A stretch of 5,412 nucleotides of DNA, taken from contig CAMYZK010000193.1 in NCBI GenBank assembly GCA_947303825.1, positions 1 through 5,412 on the forward strand, read 5' to 3'. Both the position numbers and the translations under genes were made by a program. Positions 1 to 4,705 of this stretch are shown here, piece by piece. Within the stretch, counting starts at the first letter, position 1, and each line of letters opens with the position of its first letter. The DNA is from an uncultured Prevotella sp. (lineage in GTDB: Bacteria > Bacteroidota > Bacteroidia > Bacteroidales > Bacteroidaceae). The notes beneath the pieces are model-generated. The model was not told where the DNA came from and did not search any database. It saw only the letters and a list, made by a program, of their open reading frames with translations.

Positions 1-1
1 C

Positions 2-166
2 CTGGCCGAGAAGACGAGCGAGCTTGCGGAGAAGAAAAGAGACCTGGCCGAGAAGGACGGTCAGCTTAAAACCTTGGTGAAGATGCTTGTGCAGGCAGGT
101 CAGACACCGGAGTCGATTGCCGAGAGCCTACAGATAGATGAAGAGAGGGTCAAGGCACTGCTGTGA
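2..166 (+). CDS. C-terminal end of a coiled-coil protein, probably Rpn-type PD-(D/E)XK nuclease/putative transposase (5' truncated by window)
   Basis: Only the last 54 codons are in the window; the frame is open from the left edge and stops at TGA 164-166. The visible residues start with three successive seven-residue units, each beginning LAEK, followed by a fourth beginning LKTL. This is a textbook heptad repeat and should form a coiled coil. It is followed by a short helical tail (VKMLVQAGQTPESIAESL, then DEERVKALL) that reads like a small helix-turn-helix. From family knowledge, Bacteroidota proteins annotated as Rpn family recombination-promoting nuclease/putative transposase commonly end in just this way: variable charged heptads, then a tail of the form KMLxxGxxxExIAxxLxIxxExVxxLL. 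The nuclease domain itself is upstream and not visible, so the name is inference. Other coiled-coil proteins remain possible. The DNA repeats too: CCTGGCCGAGAAG occurs at 1-13 and again at 43-55, two heptads apart. Confidence 0.6.
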   Translation: MAEKTSELAEKKRDLAEKDGQLKTLVKMLVQAGQTPESIAESLQIDEERVKALL

Positions 167-183
167 ACCCATCTCCAGTCTTT

Positions 184-219
184 ACGCTGCCGCTGCCCCT
201 AAACGGGTAGCGGCAGCGT
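184..219 (+). terminator. Long GC-rich hairpin downstream of the coiled-coil gene, probable terminator
   Basis: An 11-bp perfect stem pairs ACGCTGCCGCT (184-194) with AGCGGCAGCGT (209-219). It is extended inward by a G-T pair and three C-G pairs (195-198 with 205-208), leaving a 6-nt loop (199-204). The hairpin starts 18 nt after the stop codon at 166, the usual place for an intrinsic terminator. The downstream tract is only moderately T-rich (CGTTATTGC, then TTTATTC), so termination may be incomplete or the hairpin may mainly protect the 3' end of the transcript. Confidence 0.7.
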
Positions 220-287
220 CGTTATTGCAGGTTTATTCATTTCTTATTCATCGGCGGGGGCAAAAAGTCATTTTTATTAAAAAAGAT

Positions 288-318
288 TTTGCCATGCCGA
301 TGATTCTTGTTAATTTTG
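288..318 (+). promoter_or_regulatory. Bacteroidota-type promoter of korA
   Basis: A -33 element TTTG (288-291) lies 19 bp upstream of a perfect -7 element TAATTTTG (311-318), matching the Bacteroidota primary sigma pattern TTTG-N19-21-TAnnTTTG. Transcription should begin near 324-327, giving a leader of about 35 nt before the korA ATG at 361. An AGGA (347-350) sits 10 nt before the ATG, a weak and slightly distant Shine-Dalgarno in an A/T-rich leader, as is usual in this phylum. Upstream, TTATTCAT occurs twice, 11 nt apart (233-240 and 244-251). This could be a regulator site or chance. Confidence 0.8.
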
Positions 319-323
319 CAGCC

Positions 324-335
324 GATTTGCAAATC
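324..335. promoter_or_regulatory. 12-bp perfect palindrome at the korA transcription start, candidate operator
   Basis: GATTTGCAAATC reads identically on both strands and lies 5 bp downstream of the -7 box, overlapping the predicted start of transcription. A dimeric repressor bound here would block initiation, so it is a plausible operator for kor. No regulator gene is visible in the window and the protein is unknown. Alternatively it is a short hairpin at the 5' end of the mRNA, or chance in AT-rich DNA. Confidence 0.4.
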
Positions 336-360
336 ATGTATTAATTAGGATAAATAAACG

Positions 361-2208
361 ATGACTGAAAATTTAGAAGTGAAGGAGCTGGAACAGGTTG
401 TTGTCCGCTTCTCTGGTGACTCCGGCGACGGCATGCAGCTGGCCGGCAACATCTTCTCTACGGTATCGGCTACCGTAGGCAACGGTATCTCAACATTCCC
501 CGACTATCCCGCCGACATCCGTGCCCCGCAAGGATCTCTTACCGGTGTCAGCGGCTTTCAGGTACACATCGGTGCCGGCAAGGTGTACACCCCCGGCGAC
601 AAGTGCGACGTGCTGGTGGCCATGAACGCCGCTGCGCTGAAGACACAGTACCGCTATGCCAAGCCAGGGGCAACCATCATCATCGATACCGACTCTTTCG
701 GTCCGAAAGACCTGGAGAAGGCACAGTTCAAGACCGACGACTACCTGGGTGAGATGGGCATCGATGCCGACCGCGTCATACAGTGTCCGCTGACGACGAT
801 GGTGAAAGACTGCCTGGCCGACACGGGCATGGACATGAAGGCCATGATGAAGTGCCGTAACATGTTTGCCTTAGGCCTCGTCTGCTGGCTCTTCGACCGT
901 GACCTGCAGCTGGTGGCCAACTTCCTGCGCGAGAAGTTTGCCAAGAAGCCCGCCATCGCCGAGGCAAACATAAAGGTCATCCAGGCCGGCTGGGACTATG
1001 GTCACAACACCCACTCATCGACGGTGAACGTGTACCGTGTGGAGTCGAAGGAGAAGGTGCCCGGACGCTATATGGACATCACCGGCAACAAGGCCACGGC
1101 CTACGGCTTCATTGCCGCTGCCGAGAAGGCCGGACTGAAGCTCTACCTAGGCTCTTATCCCATAACCCCTGCCACCGACGTGCTCCACGAGCTGTCGAAG
1201 CACAAGTCGTGCGGCGTCATCACCGTGCAGTGTGAAGACGAGATCAGCGGCTGTGCCTCGGCCCTCGGCGCTTCGTTCGCCGGAGCACTGGGCGTCACCT
1301 CTACTTCCGGTCCCGGCATCTGTCTGAAGAGCGAGGCCATGAACCTTGCCGTCATCATGGAGCTGCCGCTGGTGGTGCTCGACGTGCAGCGCGGCGGTCC
1401 TGCCACGGGTCTGCCCACGAAGTCGGAGCAGACCGACCTGCTGCAGGTGCTCTTCGGTCGTAACGGCGAGAGCCCCATGCCCGTGATGGCTGCCACCAGT
1501 CCTACCGACTGCTTCGATGCTGCCTACCAGGCATGTAAGATAGCCCTGGAGCACATGACACCAGTGGTGTTGCTGACAGATGCTTTCGTGGCCAACGGCT
1601 CCGGTGCCTTCCGTCTGCCCGACATCACGAAGCTCGATTCCATCAACCCGCCATACGTGCCCGAGGAGCTGAAAGGCAAGTGGGCTCCCTACCTGCGTAC
1701 CGACAACGGTGCCCGCTACTGGGCCGTGCCGGGGCGTGAGGGCTTCGCACATATCCTCGGCGGTCTGGAGAAGGACTCCGTGACGGGCGCTATCTCGACC
1801 AACCCCGAGAACCACGACCTGATGACACGGCTGCGTCAGCAGAAGATAGCCAACATCGAGGTGCCCGACCTTGACGTGGAGGGCGACGTACAGGATGCCG
1901 ACCTGCTCATTGTGGGCTTCGGCTCTACCTACGGACACCTGCACTCGGCCATGGACGAGATGAGGGCAAAGGGCTACAAGGTGGCACAGGCACACTTCAA
2001 GTATCTGAACCCGCTGCCGAAGAACACCGCAGAGGTGCTCTCGAAGTACAAGAAGGTGGTGGTGGCCGAACAGAACATGGGTCAGCTCGCTGCCTATCTA
2101 CGCATGAAGGTAGACAACTTCGTGCCCTACCAGTTCAACCAGGTCAAGGGCCAGCCCTTCGTAGTGGAAGAACTCGTCAATGCCTTTACTGAGATAATAA
2201 ATAAGTAA
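361..2208 (+). CDS. korA: 2-oxoglutarate:ferredoxin oxidoreductase, fused gamma-alpha subunit (KorA)
   Basis: This 615-residue cytoplasmic subunit works with KorB to interconvert 2-oxoglutarate and succinyl-CoA plus CO2 using ferredoxin. The N-terminal gamma domain (about 12-225) opens with VVRFSGDSGDGMQLAG (14-29). The pyrimidine-binding alpha domain follows (about 240-430), with the hallmark YPITPA at 266-271, EDEISG at 292-297, TSGPG at 315-319 and RGGPATGLPT at 344-353. The C-terminal transketolase-like domain II (about 512-612) contains LLIVGFGSTYG and NPLPKN. Gamma-before-alpha fusion and this length are normal for the two-gene Kor type in Bacteroidota. The ATG at 361 is chosen because the conserved gamma domain begins about 12 residues later and a good promoter lies just upstream. 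Substrate could instead be another 2-oxoacid (Vor/Ior relatives share the fold), but the pairing with this KorB, without a separate ferredoxin or delta subunit, favours 2-oxoglutarate. The partner gene has been pushed 574 bp downstream by an inserted cassette. Confidence 0.93.
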   Translation: MTENLEVKELEQVVVRFSGDSGDGMQLAGNIFSTVSATVGNGISTFPDYPADIRAPQGSLTGVSGFQVHIGAGKVYTPGDKCDVLVAMNAAALKTQYRYAKPGATIIIDTDSFGPKDLEKAQFKTDDYLGEMGIDADRVIQCPLTTMVKDCLADTGMDMKAMMKCRNMFALGLVCWLFDRDLQLVANFLREKFAKKPAIAEANIKVIQAGWDYGHNTHSSTVNVYRVESKEKVPGRYMDITGNKATAYGFIAAAEKAGLKLYLGSYPITPATDVLHELSKHKSCGVITVQCEDEISGCASALGASFAGALGVTSTSGPGICLKSEAMNLAVIMELPLVVLDVQRGGPATGLPTKSEQTDLLQVLFGRNGESPMPVMAATSPTDCFDAAYQACKIALEHMTPVVLLTDAFVANGSGAFRLPDITKLDSINPPYVPEELKGKWAPYLRTDNGARYWAVPGREGFAHILGGLEKDSVTGAISTNPENHDLMTRLRQQKIANIEVPDLDVEGDVQDADLLIVGFGSTYGHLHSAMDEMRAKGYKVAQAHFKYLNPLPKNTAEVLSKYKKVVVAEQNMGQLAAYLRMKVDNFVPYQFNQVKGQPFVVEELVNAFTEIINK

Positions 2209-2238
2209 TAAATAAATACCACGAACAAAAAAATAACG

Positions 2239-2289
2239 ACCACAGATTACGCTGATTAAACAGATTTTCTTTAAGATTATTTTGGATTA
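2239..2289 (+). repeat. Left arm of the cassette: imperfect inverted repeat built from CAGATT words
   Basis: The arm reads as ACCACAGATT, then CTGATTA, then ACAGATTTTC, ending in TTTGGATTA next to the gene; a further ACAGATTG touches the start codon at 2299. Read against the reverse complement of the right arm (2687-2763), the outer 10 bp match perfectly. After skipping one extra nine-base unit in the right arm, AC(G/A)CTGATTA matches, then CAGATTTT, then TTTGGATTA. The two arms are therefore one diverged sequence in opposite orientations. Confidence 0.7.
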
Positions 2290-2298
2290 CACAGATTG

Positions 2299-2685
2299 AT
2301 GGAGAACTTCATTTACAAACAAGAGACTCACTTTATTATTGGTGCAGCAATGGCTGTTCACCGATTTTTCGGGTGTGGCTTTACTGAGAAGGTCTATCAA
2401 GATGCACTGGAACAGGAACTGCTTATCTGTAAGATTCCCTATGAGCGTGAGAAATCCATCCATGCAACATACCACAATGTACAGTTGAACACACCATTCG
2501 TTCCTGATTTCATCTGCTACAATAGAATCATTGTTGAGTTGAAAGCGGTGAAAGAATAGGATGACATACATCGCTCACAAGCCATCAACTATGCAAAAGT
2601 TGCAGGCTACGAAGTAGCTTTGCTTTTCAACTTCGGTAATACGTCCTTAGAATTTGAACGTTTTGCAGTATCTGTGAAATCCTAA
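2299..2685 (+). pseudogene. GxxExxY-family PD-(D/E)XK nuclease-like protein, broken by an in-frame TAG
   Basis: The ATG at 2299 starts MENFIYKQETHFIIGAAM, typical of the family; TTG at 2296 is an unlikely alternative start. The signature GxxExxY appears as GFTEKVY (residues 27-33). The PD-(D/E)XK-like core follows as PDF (69-71) and VELKAVKE (79-86, the ExK pair being E80 and K82). TAG at 2557-2559 (codon 87) then stops translation. The same frame continues with DDIHRSQAINYAKVAGYEVA and LLFNFG, the standard family C-terminus, to TAA at 2683-2685: 128 codons in all, the usual size. The family generally reads KAVxELxDIHxxQxxNYL here, so codon 87 was probably leucine TTG, changed by one base. 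The truncated 86-residue product would keep the active-site residues but lose the last strand and helix. The function of the family is unknown; nuclease activity is inferred from the fold. A sequencing error is possible. Confidence 0.85.
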
Positions 2686-2686
2686 A

Positions 2687-2763
2687 TAATCCAAATTAAC
2701 AAAATCTGCGAAATCTGATAACAATCGAAAAGAATAATCAGTGTAATCTGTGAAATCTGTGGT
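2687..2763 (+). repeat. Right arm of the cassette: imperfect inverted repeat built from AATCTG words
   Basis: It starts two bases after the natural stop of the broken gene with TAATCCAAA and runs through AAAATCTGCG, AAATCTGAT, TAATCAGTG, TAATCTGTG and AAATCTGTGGT. These are tandemly varied units of about 9-11 bases. It mirrors the left arm but is longer, carrying extra units. In RNA the two arms could pair to enclose the gene. It ends 19 bp before the korB start codon, so it forms most of the local korB leader. Confidence 0.7.
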
Positions 2764-2782
2764 GAATAAAAAATAAAGTGTT

Positions 2783-3790
2783 ATGAGTAATTACAGTGCA
2801 AGTGATTATAAGAAAGGACAGCCCCGGTGGTGCCCGGGTTGTGGCGACCACTTCTTCCTGGCATCGCTCCATAAGGCTATGGCCGAGATTGGCGTGGCTC
2901 CTGAGAACATTGCAGTCATCAGCGGTATTGGCTGTTCGAGCCGTCTGCCGCACTACATGGCCACCTACGGCATGAACACCATCCACGGGCGTGCCGCCGC
3001 CATCGCCACCGGTGCAAAGGTGGCCAACCCCAACCTCACCGTATGGCAGGTGAGTGGCGACGGCGACGGACTGGCCATCGGCGGCAACCACTTCATACAT
3101 GCCAACCGCAGGAACATAGACCTGAACATGATACTGCTGAACAACCGCATCTACGGACTGACGAAGGGTCAGTATTCGCCCACCTCGCCCCGTGGCTTCG
3201 TGTCGAAGTCGAGCCCCTACGGCACGGTCGAGGACCCGTTCCGTCCTGCCGAGCTGTGCTTCGGCGCACGTGGACACTTCTTCGCCCGCTGCGTGGCTAC
3301 CGATGCCAAGGGTAGCGTAGAGGTGTTGAAGGCCGCCTACGAGCACAAGGGAGCCTCGGTGACAGAGGTGCTGCAGAACTGCGTCATCTTCAACGACCAC
3401 TGCCATGACGTAGTATATAATAATGAGGGACGCAAGAAGAACGCCATCTATGTGCGCCACGGAGAGAAGCTCGTCTTTGGCGAGAACCAGGAGTACGGCC
3501 TTGTGCAGCAGGGCTTCGGCCTGAAGGTGGTAGAGATAGGCAAGGACGGCTACACCCTGGACGACGTGCTGGTGCACGACGCTCACTGTCAGGACAACAC
3601 CCTGCAGCTGAAGCTCGCCATGATGACTCCCGAGGACGGCTTCCCCATCGCCCTCGGCGTGATACGCGACGTGGAGGCACCCACCTACAACGATGCCGTC
3701 TACGCACAGCTGGAAGAGGTGTCGGCACAGAAGAAGTACCACAACTTCACCGAGCTGCTGGAGACCAACGACATCTGGGAGGTGAAGTGA
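2783..3790 (+). CDS. korB: 2-oxoglutarate:ferredoxin oxidoreductase, beta subunit (KorB), TPP and [4Fe-4S] binding
   Basis: The 335-residue catalytic partner of KorA holds thiamine diphosphate and one [4Fe-4S] cluster. Likely cluster cysteines, by analogy with characterised archaeal and bacterial beta subunits, are C17 and C20 (in WCPGCG), C51 (in GIGCSSR) and C200 (in LQNCVIFND). The TPP/Mg motif runs from GDGDGLAIGG (92-101) to LLNNRIYGLTKGQ (118-130), and HGRAAAIATGAK (68-79) is also a family hallmark. The C-terminal region after about 210 is the usual variable tail. Length is normal and no key residue is missing. The ATG at 2783 gives the expected short N-terminus before the cysteine pair. 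There is no Shine-Dalgarno, only an A-rich stretch (2765-2777). No promoter with good spacing is seen between the genes, so it is probably co-transcribed with korA through the inserted cassette. Confidence 0.93.
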   Translation: MSNYSASDYKKGQPRWCPGCGDHFFLASLHKAMAEIGVAPENIAVISGIGCSSRLPHYMATYGMNTIHGRAAAIATGAKVANPNLTVWQVSGDGDGLAIGGNHFIHANRRNIDLNMILLNNRIYGLTKGQYSPTSPRGFVSKSSPYGTVEDPFRPAELCFGARGHFFARCVATDAKGSVEVLKAAYEHKGASVTEVLQNCVIFNDHCHDVVYNNEGRKKNAIYVRHGEKLVFGENQEYGLVQQGFGLKVVEIGKDGYTLDDVLVHDAHCQDNTLQLKLAMMTPEDGFPIALGVIRDVEAPTYNDAVYAQLEEVSAQKKYHNFTELLETNDIWEVK

Positions 3791-3814
3791 TGGTGGATTT
3801 CCTCCCATTCTTTT

Positions 3815-3854
3815 AGGGATTTGCCTATCAATGTTTAGGCAAATCTCTTTTTTT
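3815..3854 (+). terminator. Rho-independent terminator of the kor transcription unit
   Basis: A 13-bp stem pairs 3815-3827 (AGGGATTTGCCTA) with 3836-3848 (TAGGCAAATCTCT) with a single G-T pair and an 8-nt loop. It runs directly into a seven-T tract (3848-3854). It begins 24 nt after the korB stop, so korB is the last gene of its unit. The T tract also overlaps where the -33 element of the next promoter would fall. Confidence 0.92.
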
Positions 3855-3871
3855 AGTCTCTCCGTTTGTGT

Positions 3872-3879
3872 TACCTTTG
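3872..3879 (+). promoter_or_regulatory. -7 element of the promoter for the outer-membrane barrel gene
   Basis: TACCTTTG is a perfect TAnnTTTG within TTACCTTTGCAG (3871-3882). At the proper distance upstream (about 3848-3853) only the T tract of the kor terminator is found, so the -33 element is poor (TTTT for TTTG). Transcription would start near 3886, leaving a leader of about 22 nt. An AAAG shortly before the ATG at 3908 is the only hint of a ribosome site. Confidence 0.65.
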
Positions 3880-3907
3880 CAGCACAAACCTTTAAAACGC
3901 AAAGACA

Positions 3908-4606
3908 ATGAAACGGATAATGACTATTCTTCTGGGCATCGCGCTCACAGTGCCCATGCTGGCACAACATGTCACACGCAGGTACTACCCCCCACGCCGT
4001 CCTGCATCGACCTATCACTACACCCAGCCACGCAGCTACGGCAGGTACTACTCCGGGCTGTCGGGCGACACCTACTATGGCCTCCGTGTGGGACTGGCCT
4101 TGTCTAACGTCAGCTCCGACGACCCCTACCTGGACGGCAGCTCGGTGTCGTCGGGTGTCTCGATGGGTGTCGTGGCCGGCTTCCAGCTGTCGCCGTCGGC
4201 TCCGCTATATTTCGAGACAGGCCTGAGCTACACCGAGAAGGGAGGACGCGGCAACTACAACGGGGCGAAGTTCACCTATGACCTCAACTACCTGGAGGTG
4301 CCGCTGCTGTTGAAGTACGACTACCAGAGCACTCCCGACATGTCGGTGCAGCCCTTCATAGGCGGCTACCTCTCGGGCGGCGTTGGCGGACAGGTGAAGG
4401 ACTTCGGTCACCGGCAGGCCGTGAGCAGCTTCGACGACGACTTCTTCAAGCGTTTCGACGGCGGCCTGCGCCTGGGTTGCGGACTGCAGTTCTCGCACCT
4501 CTATGCCGAGGTGGCCTACGATATTGGGCTGAGCAACATCTGTCACGACACCTTCAGCACCTCGCGCAACGGGAGCCTGATACTTAGCTGTGGCGTGAAC
4601 TTCTAG
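3908..4606 (+). CDS. Secreted outer-membrane beta-barrel protein (porin-family / PorT-like barrel), function unknown
   Basis: The 232-residue protein starts with a signal peptide: MKRIM, a hydrophobic stretch (6-18), and probable signal peptidase I cleavage after MLA (residue 19) before Q20. A short Tyr/Arg/Pro-rich linker (about 21-50) precedes the barrel. From about 55 on, alternating glycine- and aromatic-rich strands appear: YYGLRVGLALSNV, GVSMGVVAGFQL, LYFETGLSYTEKG, LNYLEVPLLLKYDY, VQPFIGGYLSGG, GGLRLGCGLQFSHLYAEVAYDIGL. The chain ends with SLILSCGVNF, whose terminal Phe is typical of outer-membrane barrels. The GLSYxxKG plus YLEVPLLLKY pattern is characteristic of the OMP_b-brl_2 type common in Bacteroidota, which probably makes eight strands. 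It lies alone between the kor terminator and the GH43 promoter. No ligand or partner can be deduced, and no SusC/SusD features are present. Confidence 0.85.
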   Translation: MKRIMTILLGIALTVPMLAQHVTRRYYPPRRPASTYHYTQPRSYGRYYSGLSGDTYYGLRVGLALSNVSSDDPYLDGSSVSSGVSMGVVAGFQLSPSAPLYFETGLSYTEKGGRGNYNGAKFTYDLNYLEVPLLLKYDYQSTPDMSVQPFIGGYLSGGVGGQVKDFGHRQAVSSFDDDFFKRFDGGLRLGCGLQFSHLYAEVAYDIGLSNICHDTFSTSRNGSLILSCGVNF

Positions 4607-4645
4607 CTTTGAGACATTTCGCAAAGAACATGTTACAGGCACAAA

Positions 4646-4697
4646 AGGCTTTCCCATTTCTTTTGCTTACCTTTGCAGGGAAATCGAACAAAAGCCT
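4646..4697. repeat. Nested inverted repeats bracketing the GH43 promoter
   Basis: AGGCTTT (4646-4652) is the reverse complement of AAAGCCT (4691-4697). Overlapping it, TTTCCC (4650-4655) is the reverse complement of GGGAAA (4678-4683). The -7 box lies between the arms. This might be a two-site operator or chance; as a terminator for the barrel gene it is poor, having no T tract after it. Confidence 0.3.
4668..4675 (+). promoter_or_regulatory. -7 element of the promoter for the GH43 gene
   Basis: TACCTTTG is a perfect TAnnTTTG, and the surrounding 12 bases TTACCTTTGCAG (4667-4678) are identical to those ahead of the barrel gene. No clear TTTG lies 19-21 bp upstream, so an activator may be needed. 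Transcription would start near 4682, giving a leader of about 24 nt before the ATG at 4706. No good terminator separates it from the barrel gene, so read-through is also possible. Confidence 0.65.
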
Positions 4698-4705
4698 AAT
4701 AACCA

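Larger units (their letters stand above)
2239..2763 (+). mobile_element. Small cassette carrying a GxxExxY gene, inserted between korA and korB
   Basis: The unit is bounded by the inverted repeat ACCACAGATT (2239-2248) and AATCTGTGGT (2754-2763) and contains one gene (2299-2685) flanked by a second inverted repeat, TTTGGATTA (2281-2289) and TAATCCAAA (2687-2695). The non-coding arms are made of reiterated CAGATT or AATCTG words. The whole stretch is clearly AT-richer than the kor genes on either side, with different codon choice. No transposase is present, so if mobile it would need help in trans or use its own PD-(D/E)XK protein. Just outside the two ends, similar A-rich words (GAACAAAAAAATAACG at 2223-2238, GAATAAAAAATAAAG at 2764-2778) could be a decayed target duplication. 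That it is mobile is inference from the operon interruption, repeats and composition. A fixed accessory gene is the alternative. Confidence 0.6.

Noticed and set aside
138..344. Small + strand frame overlapping the end of the first gene and the korA promoter
   Set aside because: It would be translated across a strong hairpin and the korA promoter, overlaps the upstream gene in another frame, and resembles nothing.
1147..1995. Long open frame on the - strand inside korA (282 codons)
   Set aside because: It is antisense to a clearly conserved enzyme gene in GC-rich DNA; its product is low-complexity His/Val/Gly-rich with no recognisable domain and no promoter.
2278..2285. TATTTTGG just before the GxxExxY start as its own promoter
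   Set aside because: It has one mismatch to TAnnTTTG, no -33 box at the right distance, and would start transcription within a few bases of the ATG.
2287..2571. Antisense frame over the GxxExxY gene
   Set aside because: The + strand frame carries the GxxExxY and PD-(D/E)XK motifs; the antisense translation carries none.
2615..2622. TAGCTTTG, a perfect -7 box inside the broken GxxExxY gene, as a promoter for korB
   Set aside because: No TTG or TTTG lies 19-21 bp upstream (nearest TTG is only 12 bp away), and it falls in conserved coding sequence.
2239..2763. CRISPR array, because of the regularly repeated AATCTG/CAGATT words
   Set aside because: Units are only about 6-11 bases with no spacers of constant length, occur in opposite orientations on the two sides, and enclose a protein gene.
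2738..4018. Long open frame on the - strand across korB and the start of the barrel gene (426 codons)
   Set aside because: It is a codon-bias shadow of korB; it also runs through the kor terminator and has no family resemblance.
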